A stretch of DNA of 64,000 nucleotides from Zavarzinella sp. (GCA_041399155.1 JAWKTI010000002.1:806001-870000), one strand, 5' to 3'. Positions 39,518-48,262 are shown, counted from the first letter of the stretch. Numbers and translations are program-made. Notes: generated from the letters alone by a model not told the origin.

Positions 39518-39591
39518 TTCGGATCCTCCGCGCAAAATTCCCTCTGTAAATAGTTGTTTGCCAAACGCGCGGAGATTGACGCACGATCTGA

Positions 39592-39786
39592 TTAATTTTC
39601 CAGATATATTTTCAGACCCGCATTTTCGAAGCGTTTTCGGAGTTGGCTGACCCGGCGTTGTAAAGTGGTGCGGGGAACTTGCAACATGCGGGCGATTTCG
39701 CTGAGAGAATACCTTTGCAAATAATTCGCGAATACCCGCAGATCTTCTGGCAGGTCAGCAAACAGTTCTTGTAAATCGAGTTTCAA
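39592..39786 (-). pseudogene. C-terminal fragment of a sigma-factor-like HTH protein
   Basis: Sixty-four codons encode a helix-turn-helix resembling region 4 of ECF-like sigma factors in planctomycete mobile elements (LPEDLRVFANYLQRYSLSEI, ARMLQVPRTTLQRRVSQLRK). No ATG start is available, only TTG, and the N-terminal sigma region 2 is missing; an ISKra4-type element lies about 100 bases upstream. It is most likely a truncated gene rather than a small DNA-binding protein. Confidence 0.55.
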
Positions 39787-39885
39787 ATGCAGCTGATCAT
39801 GAAAGATTCTTCATTAATTCGAATGTGCTCACCAGCAAGCGAAACGGTTAGCCTCGAGCAGGATGATCGTGCCCTACTTCCAATC

Positions 39886-39890
39886 ATGGA
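39886..39890. repeat. target duplication ATGGA, left copy
   Basis: ATGGA abuts the left inverted repeat of the ISKra4-type element; the same five bases follow the right inverted repeat at 41525-41529. Confidence 0.65.
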
Positions 39891-41524
39891 GAGAGTGCAA
39901 CCGGTCATTCGGGAGGGTTGGGTAACTGATTTAGCAAATTGGGGTGTAAAAAGATGGGTCTTTCTGCGATATCAGGGGTTCTGACAACCAAACATCGCAG
40001 GAGACCCAATAATGATTATCCCAGACACATCTTCTTCAATCAACCCCAACTTCCTGTTTGGCCTATTTGATCGACTCGCATCAGAAGTCAATCGTGCTGT
40101 ACAGGAATGCATGCCGATTCGTGATTTCGAGCAACATGTTCAACAATCGGTTGCTCAAATTGGTGCTTCAGCAATCTCGTTGTACCTGGAAATGCTTGGC
40201 GATGGCGACGTGGGAGAAAAGATCCAGACAGAAACAGGTGAAGTGCTTCATCGCAGCGAAGAACCCCGACAACGGTCCATCCGAACGATCTTTGGTGAGC
40301 ATCGGTTTGAGCAGTATGTTTATGGCGTCGATCTTGGCCGCAAGATTGATTTGTATCCTGTGGATGTCATGATTCAGATGCCAGCAAACACATATTCTCC
40401 GTGGTTTCGCGAGGTCATGCATTATCTCAGCACAAAGATGTCGTATCAGGAATCATCAGATGTGATTTCTTTGTTGTATCTGCAAAAGAGTCCGGTCGAT
40501 ACTCTGGAACGAAATATCCACAATCTGAGTGAATCTGCAGAACAGTTTCTGAATGAGATCCCAATTCCTGCACCAACAGCAGAGGGAAAGATTCTGGTGG
40601 TGAGTGCCGATGCCAAAGGAGTCCCCATGGTTCGCAAGACGAAGGCGATTCCAGCGTTTGATCAACGGTATTTTCCTGGTAATCGGCGTATGGCGACGCT
40701 GGCGACCGTATATTCCGTGAATGAATATTTTCGAACGGCTGAAGAGATTGTCGCAGCGTTATTTCGAGAAAACTCGAATCGTGAGGAGAAACGCCCCGAA
40801 CCGGTGGGCAAAGTGGTTGCGGGATTTTTGTCGCAATGTGATGCGGAGGGGTGCTGATCAGAGGCACGCACCACGCGATGGTGTGGGCAGCAGAACAGGT
40901 CGAACGTCGCCACCAATCAGGTCAGCCTTTGGTACGGCTGATGGATGGTCAGACCAGTTTGTGGGAAGCATCTGATGTCAATTTCGATTCATACGAAACA
41001 ATTGATATCCTGGATATCATTCATGTTGCCAGTTATGTGTGGGATGCGGCAAAAGTGTTTGAGTCTCACCGTGAACATCAGGAAGCGTTTGCTCGAGACC
41101 GCCTATTGAGAATCCTGAAGGGAGATGTGAAAAGTGTGGTTTCGGGAATCCGTCAGAAAGCGACAAAAAGCGAATTGAAAGCAGAAAAGTTAAAGAAGAT
41201 TAATCAGGTTTGCAACTACTTTGAAAAGAACTACCACCGGATGAGATATGACAGCTATTTGCAGCAAGGGCTGCCGATTGCAACTGGGGTGATTGAAGGG
41301 GCTTGTCGGCACCTGGTGATGGATCGAATGTGCCGCACGGGAATGAGATGGAAAACGAAAGGGGCCCAGGCAATGCTACACGCCCGAGCAATTGATCTGG
41401 CAGGTCGAACCAGAGATTTTCATATTTACCTGGCTAACCAGGAATACCAAAGAACAGACAGGTTCCGCAAACAGCTCAATCTGTCCCACTTATTACCCTT
41501 GCCCGGATGACCGGTTGCACTCTC
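39891..41524 (+). mobile_element. ISKra4-type insertion sequence
   Basis: About 1.63 kb, bounded by an 18-bp perfect inverted repeat: GAGAGTGCAACCGGTCAT at the left and its complement at 41507-41524. The right repeat overlaps the last codon of the transposase gene. The flanking ATGGA on both sides supports simple insertion. The only gene is the transposase, split into two frames. Confidence 0.85.
40012..41510 (+). pseudogene. ISKra4-family transposase, frameshifted (or programmed shift)
   Basis: The first frame (281 codons) has the N-terminal part with RSIRTIFGEHRFEQYVYGVD, TKMSYQESSDVISLLYLQKS and KILVVSADAKGVPMVRKTKA. It ends at 40857. The second frame overlaps and reads GTHHAMVWAAEQVERRHQSG, VRLMDGQTSLWEAS, IDILDIIHVASYVWDAAKVF and TGVIEGACRHLVMDRMCRTG, with acidic residues of the triad split between frames. 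The shift lies at GGAGGGG around 40845-40851. A one-base error, a real mutation or translational frameshifting would all fit; known ISKra4 transposases are usually one frame. ATG at 40012 has GCAGGAG upstream. Confidence 0.85.
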
Positions 41525-41862
41525 ATGGAGATTTTGAAACAACCACGAAACAGTGCTGGTTCGATATTAGGGACGGGGCTGGTTGTCACCACTGATTTTG
41601 ATCACCGGGATGACTCTAATCTGGTCATCGAACAATGGACCGCCTGGAGGACATCATGATTCCCAGTTGCTGAAACCAGATCCTGTTCTGGTAACAAAAA
41701 ATTTTAGTCGGATCGAGAATCTGAAGATCGAGCATGGCATCACTTCAGTTGGAACAGCGATAGCGTAGTAATGAATTAATCAAAAGTCTGGTTTCATTCT
41801 CCATTTTAGGCTCACTGTGCTAAAACAATATCTTGCTTAATTCTAAACTAGCTGGATTGATT
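41525..41862. other. intergenic, no gene seen
   Basis: About 340 bases between the ISKra4-type element and the IscA-like lipoprotein gene. Starts with the right ATGGA duplication. AT-rich towards the end, probably with the lipoprotein promoter. No conserved frame is visible. Confidence 0.4.
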
Positions 41863-43077
41863 ATGTCGCAACTTTTACCTCGGAACACATTGTGTTCAAT
41901 TTTAAGTTGTATTTCAATGGTGCTGTACTGCGGCTGTGACCGAGTGGTACAGCAAAAGAGTGGTATAGGATCCAACGGATCGGGTTCTCTTCGTGTTTCA
42001 GATTCTGCCCAACCTGCAGATCCCTATCCCGACGAGATTGTTTCCTTAACACGAGATTGTGAAACACAAATAAAAGAATCTTTTAAGCAGTATCCTGGCT
42101 ATAAGATCGTATGTATTTCTGTTGCGGCAGAGCGAAATTGCACTGGTTTTCAACATAAACTGGATTTATCAGACACTATTCCTGCAAATACCATTGTCAG
42201 AAATTACAACGGTATTCAGCTTGCAATTGACAAGGATGATGTTGCTTTTCTCACGGGAACCAAACTTGACTACGTAAAAGGGCCACCTGGCGGGTTCAAA
42301 TTCGATCACCCTCGGCCGGACACTTCTTTATTAACAGAATACCGCTTAAAGGCTGAAGAAGCAGCGCGTTTACGACCGATCGAAGAGGCAAAAGCAAAGC
42401 AGATCGACCCAGAAAAAGCCGTTGCAGATTTACTTTCCGATCGCAGACAGCAAGCGTACGATGATTTGAGATTATGGTGGAAATTCAACCAGTCGGAAGT
42501 CTGGTCAGAATACGCCAGTCCTGTCAGAAGCGTAGAACGTTACAAGCTTCCAACAGGAAAGTCGATTACCGTTGTATTCACAGGTTCCGAAGGTGATTCA
42601 GGTAGAGGTGTTGATGTAATAGGTGACGATGGACGAAACCGCCCTATTTTTGGTGGCCACAATTACATAGAGGAACAGGGCAACTACCTGGATGTAAACG
42701 GTGATTCTATTCCCGAAATTGTCAGTGATGTACTTCAAGCAAGCGATAAAAACCGAGATATTACTGCAACTTATTTCGTGATTGTTCCACTTGATTCCGA
42801 ACGTCCACTGTTGAGTATAAGCTTTGATCGACGTCAATTCAGTGGAAATTCAACCTGGAAATGGAAGCTCGCAAAAACCAAATCCGGAAATAGCGATGTT
42901 ATCCTTGAGCAACAAGTAAAAAACAAATGGGTTGAACGTGCAAGATTCATCTGGTCTAAAGAGAAATCGAAATATGAAGGCCCCAGTGGATCTTCGAAGG
43001 ATGGATTTATTGCCGCACCAGGCGAGATTTCTTCTGAAGAGATAGATCAGTTTTTCATCGACGCTACTAAGGAATAG
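41863..43077 (+). CDS. lipoprotein with IscA/HesB-like domain
   Basis: A 404-residue protein. The N-terminus (CSILSCISMVLYCGC) is a lipoprotein signal with a plausible LYCGC lipobox, so it should be membrane-anchored outside the cytoplasm. Residues about 48-145 align by eye with the A-type Fe-S carrier fold: LTRDCETQIKESF, then RNCTGFQHKLDLSD in place of GGCSGFQYDL, GIQLAIDKDDVAFLTGTKLD, and GGFKFDHP in place of GFxFNNP. Only one of the three cluster-binding cysteines is retained. A short charged helix and a C-terminal beta-rich half of no known family follow. ATG at 41863 opens the signal. A role in Fe-S transfer is unlikely; a sensor or structural use is possible. Confidence 0.65.
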   Translation: MSQLLPRNTLCSILSCISMVLYCGCDRVVQQKSGIGSNGSGSLRVSDSAQPADPYPDEIVSLTRDCETQIKESFKQYPGYKIVCISVAAERNCTGFQHKLDLSDTIPANTIVRNYNGIQLAIDKDDVAFLTGTKLDYVKGPPGGFKFDHPRPDTSLLTEYRLKAEEAARLRPIEEAKAKQIDPEKAVADLLSDRRQQAYDDLRLWWKFNQSEVWSEYASPVRSVERYKLPTGKSITVVFTGSEGDSGRGVDVIGDDGRNRPIFGGHNYIEEQGNYLDVNGDSIPEIVSDVLQASDKNRDITATYFVIVPLDSERPLLSISFDRRQFSGNSTWKWKLAKTKSGNSDVILEQQVKNKWVERARFIWSKEKSKYEGPSGSSKDGFIAAPGEISSEEIDQFFIDATKE

Positions 43078-43269
43078 ACCAGTATCTTACAATTCCCTCA
43101 GCATCAAATCTCGCACACAATGTCTTCATCTGTCTGCTGTTGCCCCATTAGACATCTTCGACAACGTCTTCTCAATCAACCTCTATTCCCCTCCTGAACC
43201 GATTGATTGGGAAACGTAGATTGGGCTGGATCAGTCAGCAGTCGTATCGAAGAGAGTTGTCGAAAGTGC

Positions 43270-43680
43270 TTAGATACTAGCCTGTTTTTTCAACACCTCC
43301 CACATTGCCCGTTGGTTCGCCCAATCGAGGGTGGCTGCGATCGGTTGCAGTTGAGCAAGGATGATTGCGGGTCTCCCATGGGTGATCCTGGGCAGAAACA
43401 GAATCTCTTCCTGAATATCAGGTGCCAGATGAAGGAGATTCATGATTTGACTAATCCGAGCCCGGCTCACTTGGCCCAGTTCCGCCAGCTGGCGATAGTT
43501 CTCCAATTCCCCCGAGGCTAATAATTGTTCACAACGTAAGGCCAAGGCCAGCAATTTTGCTAGCCGGGGAACCCGACCCGCAGCCAACGCAGCTGGTTTC
43601 GGTCCCCGTTGCAAGCGTTTTTCTCCACCCCGACCCCAGCGGTCGAAATGAATATCGATCTCCAGTGTCATCGCCATCAA
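43270..43680 (-). CDS. recombinase-associated HTH protein
   Basis: A 136-residue protein overlapping the end of the serine recombinase gene by four bases, so translationally coupled. The centre has a helix-turn-helix of KorB/ParB type (NYRQLAELGQVSRARISQIM) followed by NLLHLAPDIQEEILFLP. An N-terminal basic segment (WGRGGEKRLQRGPKP) may contact DNA. Such small proteins regularly follow large serine recombinases in planctomycete cassettes and may control or direct recombination. Function is inferred from context. Confidence 0.7.
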   Translation of the reverse strand: MMAMTLEIDIHFDRWGRGGEKRLQRGPKPAALAAGRVPRLAKLLALALRCEQLLASGELENYRQLAELGQVSRARISQIMNLLHLAPDIQEEILFLPRITHGRPAIILAQLQPIAATLDWANQRAMWEVLKKQASI

Positions 43681-45179
43681 TTCATCTCCGCTTGTTCCAT
43701 TCTGTCCATCAAACTCGAAATCCCGGTGGGGTGGAAGGCAATCGCGATTTTGCCCCGATCGCCATCAAAGGTCACTCGTTCCACCAGCAAATGGAGCAGT
43801 TGTATCTGGTCCTGCAAGGTCAAGTGGTGCCAATAGCGGTCAAATTGCTGCAAGGCTCGCTGGATCATATTCCGATCAATCCGGTTCCATCGTCGGTTTA
43901 ATGTGATTTCCTGCAGACGCTTTTCTGCGATCCGAATCCAAGCCCGAAGTTCCGTCCCGGTCTCACCTGATTGTCTCTTCAACTCCCGTTGCCAGCCTCG
44001 GATCCGGTTCTCCAGGGTCTGCTTTTCTCTCTTCCAGGCCAGTCGTTGTTCCTCATCCTGTCGCTGGATCTCCACCAGCACCTCATCGTGCAGTTGTTCA
44101 TCCTGTCCCAGGATCTGCAGTTGTTGCACCACCAGGTCTTCGATCTGGGCAGCAGGCAGGGAGCCGCTGGAGCAGGTAGAACGGCCAATCTTCTGGGCAG
44201 ATGAGCAGATGTAATAGCGATACCGCTTGCCACCACGTGTCGTATGGGTGGGCGTCATCGCACAGTTACAATGGGCACAATGCAGGATTCCCTTGAGCAA
44301 CGCACCAAACTTGTTCCGCACCATCGCACTCGCCGTTCGACCATTCCGTTTCAAGATGGATTGCACTCGTTCCCACAAGTCGGGCTCGATGATTCCGGTG
44401 TGCTCCCCCTGATAAATATCCGTCTTATGGCGGATCTTCCCGAGATAGGTAATGTTGGTGAGCATCTTGTGCAGGCTGGTCCGAGTGAACTTCAGTCCAC
44501 CCCGCAGATTGCCACCATGGGTTCGCCATTGTTTATTGACCCAGCCTCTCCGATCGATCTCCTGGACCACCGACAACAGTGATTGTTGTTCCGCATACAG
44601 TTGAAAAATCTGGTGAACCTGATCGGCTTCATATGGTTCCACCACCAACCGGGTCGCATTCGGATCAACCACATAACCGAGAATCGGATAGCCACCCGTC
44701 CACTTCCCCTTCTTGCGGGTGGCAGCAATCTTGTCGCGGGTCCGTTCGCTGATCATCTCTCGCTCAAACTGGGCAAACGATAACAGCACATTCAGCACCA
44801 GCCGACCCATCGAATTGCCCGTGTGGAATTGCTGAGTCACCGAAACGAATGCCACCTGATGTTGATCGAAGGTTTCAATCAGGCGGGCAAAATCGAGCAG
44901 CGATCTGCTCAGGCGATCAACCTTGTAGACCACGACCACATCAATGTCACCCGCAGCAATATCCGCCAGCAGTCGCTTTAAGCCGGGGCGATCCATATTG
45001 GCACCGGTAAAGCCGCCATCATCATACTTTGTGGGCAGGCAGACCCAGCCTTCACCCACCATACTATTGATGTAGTTCATCCCCGCATCCCGCTGAGCAT
45101 CCAGCGTGTTGTATGCCTGATCCAGACCCTCTTCGGTGCTTTTGCGGGTGTATATCGCGCACCGCATCGTCTTGTTCAT
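43677..45179 (-). CDS. large serine recombinase
   Basis: A 500-residue site-specific recombinase. The catalytic domain has the nucleophile Ser14 in AIYTRKSTEEGLDQAYNTLD and the Arg-rich motif VVYKVDRLSRSLLDFARLIE. A recombinase domain (TRTSLHKMLTNITYLGKIRH) and a zinc ribbon (CAHCNCAM and a later Cys pair) follow, then a long coiled coil (about residues 380-460) of the type that controls synapsis in phage integrases. All parts are present, so it is likely active. It overlaps the DUF2924 gene upstream and the HTH gene downstream by four bases each. Its natural sites may include the repeats near tRNA-Asn at 45960-46252. Confidence 0.9.
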   Translation of the reverse strand: MNKTMRCAIYTRKSTEEGLDQAYNTLDAQRDAGMNYINSMVGEGWVCLPTKYDDGGFTGANMDRPGLKRLLADIAAGDIDVVVVYKVDRLSRSLLDFARLIETFDQHQVAFVSVTQQFHTGNSMGRLVLNVLLSFAQFEREMISERTRDKIAATRKKGKWTGGYPILGYVVDPNATRLVVEPYEADQVHQIFQLYAEQQSLLSVVQEIDRRGWVNKQWRTHGGNLRGGLKFTRTSLHKMLTNITYLGKIRHKTDIYQGEHTGIIEPDLWERVQSILKRNGRTASAMVRNKFGALLKGILHCAHCNCAMTPTHTTRGGKRYRYYICSSAQKIGRSTCSSGSLPAAQIEDLVVQQLQILGQDEQLHDEVLVEIQRQDEEQRLAWKREKQTLENRIRGWQRELKRQSGETGTELRAWIRIAEKRLQEITLNRRWNRIDRNMIQRALQQFDRYWHHLTLQDQIQLLHLLVERVTFDGDRGKIAIAFHPTGISSLMDRMEQAEMN

Positions 45180-45643
45180 TGTTTCCCTCGTGGTAATTTG
45201 AAGAAATGAAAGCCGTTACAATGGCCGCCTGTGATCACCTTCGCGACCGCACTCAACGAACTGTAGATCTGCCCCGCATACTCAAAACCGTCGTCTCGGA
45301 TCAGGACCTGCAGAACTTTCCCTTTGTAGGTGCGACTCAAAACCGTACCTGCAGGTGGCAGGCGATTATCGGGGAGTTTGATGATGGAAGGTGGTTGGGG
45401 TACCGTCGGTGGGGGATTCAAACGTATTTCCGCATCATCCGCCAGTTCAGTGGCCCGTTGCTTCGCTCGGTCGGATAGCCCACCATGAGCCCGGACCTGC
45501 AGTCGCCAGGCGATCCGTTTGATCAGCCAGGCCTTGTTATTCGCCGTGGTCACTTCACCAAACAGATCCCCATAGAGCACCTTCAACTGTTTCACTGTTT
45601 TTTGCGGTAGTTCCGCAATCTGCTGTGGCAGACTGGTTCTCAT
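45176..45643 (-). CDS. DUF2924 protein of the recombinase cassette
   Basis: A 155-residue DUF2924 family member, recognised by LPQKTVKQLKVLYGDLFGE, WLIKRIAWRLQVRAHGGLSD and the C-terminal GTVLSRTYKGKVLQVLIRDD with GFEYAGQIYSSLSAVAKVIT. The family is found almost only beside serine recombinases and in phages, and probably takes part in DNA binding or recombination control; no activity is proven. It overlaps the recombinase start by four bases and the upstream small gene by four bases. Confidence 0.85.
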   Translation of the reverse strand: MRTSLPQQIAELPQKTVKQLKVLYGDLFGEVTTANNKAWLIKRIAWRLQVRAHGGLSDRAKQRATELADDAEIRLNPPPTVPQPPSIIKLPDNRLPPAGTVLSRTYKGKVLQVLIRDDGFEYAGQIYSSLSAVAKVITGGHCNGFHFFKLPRGKQ

Positions 45644-45831
45644 CGGTCATCTCCTTGCTGTTCAGCACTGTGGACAGGTTGCAAGGTGTGCGCGACAGTT
45701 TCAAGTCGAAATAACTGATAATCTGAACACTCTTTGCAATCACGGATGTTCCGTAAAGTGCGGGCGAGTAATTGCACAATTTGTTGCCTGCGTTGCTCCT
45801 CGTTTCGTTCCTCGAAAACGGTGTCGATCAT
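45640..45831 (-). CDS. small hypothetical protein, first gene of the recombinase cassette
   Basis: A 63-residue, mostly helical and acidic/basic protein with two Cys (RDCKECSDYQLFRLE). ATG at 45831 is preceded by GGAGAAAG at good spacing and its end overlaps the DUF2924 start by four bases, which supports it as a real gene. The in-frame extension up to 45873 has no better start. I do not recognise a family. Confidence 0.6.
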   Translation of the reverse strand: MIDTVFEERNEEQRRQQIVQLLARTLRNIRDCKECSDYQLFRLETVAHTLQPVHSAEQQGDDR

Positions 45832-45959
45832 GGTCTGCTTTCTCCATTCAGCAGCCCACGGTGAATGCCACATGGTGGCCGATCAGTCGTCTGGCATCAA
45901 AAGTTCGGGACGATTTCCCTTACCAAGATTATTTGCAAACGGAAGGGAAAATGACGCGC

Positions 45960-45969
45960 GGCTGTTAAC
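45960..45969 (+). repeat. tRNA-Asn anticodon-arm-like repeat 1 (possible att remnant)
   Basis: GGCTGTTAAC followed by TAGCGGGT. The tRNA-Asn strand reads GGCTGTTAACCGGCGGGT, so similarity extends over about 18 bases. Confidence 0.4.
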
Positions 45970-46162
45970 TAGCGGGTGGGGCAAAAAAGAGAGATCTCAG
46001 AGATATTTGGAGCAATTTTGCCCAAAGTTGGAGATGGACCATGCCAGGAATTAAAAATAAGCTGCGGTCTCTGGAGAGATTAGAGAAGAGAGCAAAATCT
46101 GTAAGTGATTGCAAATAAAGCAGTTACGTCAGCGAAAACGTGTGCTTATATCGCTGGAATGG

Positions 46163-46172
46163 GGCTGTTAAC
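46163..46172 (+). repeat. tRNA-Asn anticodon-arm-like repeat 2 (possible att remnant)
   Basis: GGCTGTTAAC followed by TGGC, directly repeated from 45960 and inverted relative to the tRNA gene copy at 46243-46252. Confidence 0.4.
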
Positions 46173-46208
46173 TGGCTTGGATGGAAAATTCGAAGAGAAT
46201 CAAATCAG

Positions 46209-46280
46209 CTCCCCCGGTAGGATTCGAACCTACGACCCGCCGGTTAACAGCCGGCTGCTCTACCGCTGAGCTACAGGGGA
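46209..46280 (-). tRNA. tRNA-Asn (GTT)
   Basis: The minus strand folds into a complete cloverleaf of 72 nt. The acceptor is TCCCCTG paired with CGGGGGA (one T-G pair), the D arm contains GCTCAGCGGTAGAGC, the anticodon arm is GCCGG-CTGTTAA-CCGGC with anticodon GTT, and the T loop is GTAGG-TTCGAATC-CTAC. CCA is not encoded. It is followed by the serine-recombinase cassette. Confidence 0.95.
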
Positions 46281-46422
46281 ATATTTCACCTAACTGGTGG
46301 CTTTTAGGTGTCCCAAAGGAACGCCCCCACCTAAGGAAAGTAATTTTTATTTACTGCGGGTAAGTCAGCAAGGGGTCTGCGCAATAAAATCTTAACTTCT
46401 CTCTAACTGGAGTATCGACAGT

Positions 46423-47286
46423 ATGCGTCTGGCCACTTTAGCCACACCCGATGGTGCCCACCCGGCAGTATTTCTCGATGGTTTTTACATCGATCTTGTT
46501 GCAACGGACAGCGATTTCCCTCGACAGGTTCGCAATATTATTGGCGATGAGATCATGATGGCCAAAGCAGCCGCCACGGCACAGCGTGCGGATGCGGTGC
46601 GAATCCCCGAAGCGGGGGCTCAACTTCATTCTCCCATCCACGATCCTCAAAAAGTGGTATGTGTGGGCCTTAATTACCGCGACCATGCCATTGAAAGCAA
46701 CATGCCGATTCCCAAAGAACCGGTACTTTTCAGTAAATTTCCATCTTCGCTGATTGGCCATGGCGAAGCGATTGTGATCCCCAAAGACAGCACCAAGGTG
46801 GATTATGAAGCCGAACTGGTGATTGTGGTGGGCAAACGCGGCCGTCGTATCTCCGAAGCGGATGCTATGGATTACGTTGCTGGCTATGCGGTGGGGCACG
46901 ATGTTTCCGCCCGCGACTGGCAACTGGAAAAAGATGGCAAACAATGGATGATTGGGAAAACTTTCGACACATTTGCACCTGTGGGGCCCCACCTGGTGAC
47001 AAAAGACGAAGTGCCAGATATTCACAAATTGCAGATTTCGCTGCGTCTGGATGGCAAAACCATGCAGAACAGCAATACCGAACAGATGATTTTTTCGGTG
47101 GCACAGATTATCAGCTATATTTCGCAAGTAATGACGCTGGAACCTGGTGATCTGATTTTCACTGGCACCCCACCTGGAATCGGCCACGCACTCAAGCCAC
47201 CAGTATATATGGTGGGTGGGGAAGTTGCCGAAGTGGAAATCGAAGGACTGGGCGTGTTGCGAAATCCTGTGGTCGCAGAAAAGTAA
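46423..47286 (+). CDS. fumarylacetoacetate hydrolase (FAH) family protein
   Basis: A 287-residue enzyme of the FAH superfamily, which cleaves or decarboxylates oxo-acids in catabolism of aromatic compounds. The metal site is in KVDYEAELVIVVGKRGRRIS, with the preceding signature VCVGLNYRDHAIESNMPIPK and the later VGPHLVTKDEV, IISYISQVMTLEPGDLIFTG and TPPGIG. It is full length and soluble. ATG at 46423 has GGAG nine bases upstream. It stands alone; a hairpin separates it from the convergent sigma-factor gene. The substrate cannot be assigned. Confidence 0.9.
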   Translation: MRLATLATPDGAHPAVFLDGFYIDLVATDSDFPRQVRNIIGDEIMMAKAAATAQRADAVRIPEAGAQLHSPIHDPQKVVCVGLNYRDHAIESNMPIPKEPVLFSKFPSSLIGHGEAIVIPKDSTKVDYEAELVIVVGKRGRRISEADAMDYVAGYAVGHDVSARDWQLEKDGKQWMIGKTFDTFAPVGPHLVTKDEVPDIHKLQISLRLDGKTMQNSNTEQMIFSVAQIISYISQVMTLEPGDLIFTGTPPGIGHALKPPVYMVGGEVAEVEIEGLGVLRNPVVAEK

Positions 47287-47294
47287 CGAAAAAA

Positions 47295-47330
47295 GACTGA
47301 AACCAGGTGTGGGCGACCTTGTTTTCAGTC
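47295..47330. terminator. hairpin between convergent FAH and sigma genes
   Basis: GACTGAAA at 47295-47302 pairs with TTTCAGTC at 47323-47330, with a short inner AGG/CCT pairing. A-run upstream and weak T-run downstream, so it may serve both directions. Confidence 0.55.
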
Positions 47331-47343
47331 AATCGTTTCAGAC

Positions 47344-47940
47344 TCACACTGCGTTGGCATATTCGCCTTCATAAGAGCCCACTTTCGTGGGTCCCTCATT
47401 CATTTCTTCCAACACAGCCTTCAACCGCAGCCGGGCGACGTGCAACCGACGCTTGATCGTTCCTACCGGGGTAGAAAACTCGTCGCTCATCTGCTTCAAG
47501 CTCTGACCACGCAGGTAGAACGCTTCCAGCGTTTCCCGGTCCAGTTCCTTCAACTGCTTCAGCCCTTCCCGAAGTTCGGTGCGAGCTTCCTTCCGTGCCA
47601 GTTGTTCCTGGGGGGTTTCGGTATGCCCTTCCACCGCATCCAGAACTTCTGGTTCGGTACCCGTGAAGGCCCCTTTACGGGTCTTCTTGTTGATTGCCAT
47701 CCGTGCGGTAATCCGACGTAACCAGCCGGCGAAGCACCGGGGGTCCCGCAGCTGGGGCAATTTTCGCATGGCGTGCACAAACACTTCCTGCGTTAATTCC
47801 TGTGCATCCACCACGTTATTCACACGGTCCAGTGCCATTGCAAAAACAGCATTCTGAAACCGCTTCACTAATTCTCCGTACGCTTCCCGATCACCGGTTT
47901 GAGCGCGCAGAACCAAATCATTTACTTCGATCCAGGTCAT
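47344..47940 (-). CDS. ECF-type RNA polymerase sigma factor
   Basis: A 198-residue sigma-70 family protein. Region 2 is GDREAYGELVKRFQNAVFAM through VVDAQELTQEVFVHAMRKLP with WLRRITARMAI; region 4 is LDRETLEAFYLRGQSLKQMS through TPVGTIKRRLHVARLRLKAV. The ATG at 47940 is chosen since homology begins at WIEVNDLV; a longer frame extends to 47994. The C-terminal tail (EEMNEGPTKVGSYEGEY) is acidic. No anti-sigma factor gene is visible nearby. The start overlaps the stop of a small upstream frame as ATGA, which hints at coupling. Confidence 0.88.
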   Translation of the reverse strand: MTWIEVNDLVLRAQTGDREAYGELVKRFQNAVFAMALDRVNNVVDAQELTQEVFVHAMRKLPQLRDPRCFAGWLRRITARMAINKKTRKGAFTGTEPEVLDAVEGHTETPQEQLARKEARTELREGLKQLKELDRETLEAFYLRGQSLKQMSDEFSTPVGTIKRRLHVARLRLKAVLEEMNEGPTKVGSYEGEYANAV

Positions 47941-48239
47941 GATAATACTCTGTACCGATCCTTGTTCCATGGATCGCAGGCAAGTACATCGCACTTGGGA
48001 GCGGTGCTGGGATCAGACGGCACTCTGCTCGCAGGTACTTTGCCACCCGGACCGATTCCGTAAATGGAACCACCGTGCGGGGTGCATACAAGACCACGAT
48101 TGGTTCGGAAAATGTGCACCAAGCCACCGACAGGCAGGTTGGTATACGCACCGGATTTTCCGGACCGCTGTTTTTGGTTGGGAACGTGGAGTTCCCTGGC
48201 TAATTCTGGAAGGCAAACCGATATAGGTCTGCAACGCAA
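47937..48239 (-). CDS. doubtful small protein upstream of the sigma factor
   Basis: A 100-codon frame ending in a TGA that overlaps the sigma-factor ATG. It is Gly/Pro/Cys-containing (TPHGGSIYGIGPGGKVPASR) and has only a TTG start without ribosome binding site. An overlapping second frame on the same strand is also open. I list it because of the ATGA overlap; it may be chance. Confidence 0.3.
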   Translation of the reverse strand: MRCRPISVCLPELARELHVPNQKQRSGKSGAYTNLPVGGLVHIFRTNRGLVCTPHGGSIYGIGPGGKVPASRVPSDPSTAPKCDVLACDPWNKDRYRVLS

Positions 48240-48250
48240 GTTTCGTAACT

Positions 48251-48262
48251 GTAAGTACTTAC
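48251..48262. promoter_or_regulatory. perfect 12-bp palindrome GTAAGTACTTAC
   Basis: A perfect palindrome in the gap between the small genes upstream of the sigma factor. It could be an operator or a recombination site; no partner is visible. Confidence 0.35.

Larger units (their letters stand above)
45832..46208. other. intergenic between recombinase cassette and tRNA-Asn, with tRNA-like repeats
   Basis: About 375 bases without a gene. It contains two copies of GGCTGTTAAC (45960-45969 and 46163-46172) that match the anticodon arm of the adjacent tRNA-Asn but in the opposite orientation, and probably the promoter of the recombinase cassette. Confidence 0.5.

Noticed and set aside
43677..45831. 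Inteins or reverse transcriptase in the recombinase cassette
   Set aside because: All four frames match recombinase-cassette families and no RT or splicing motifs are visible.
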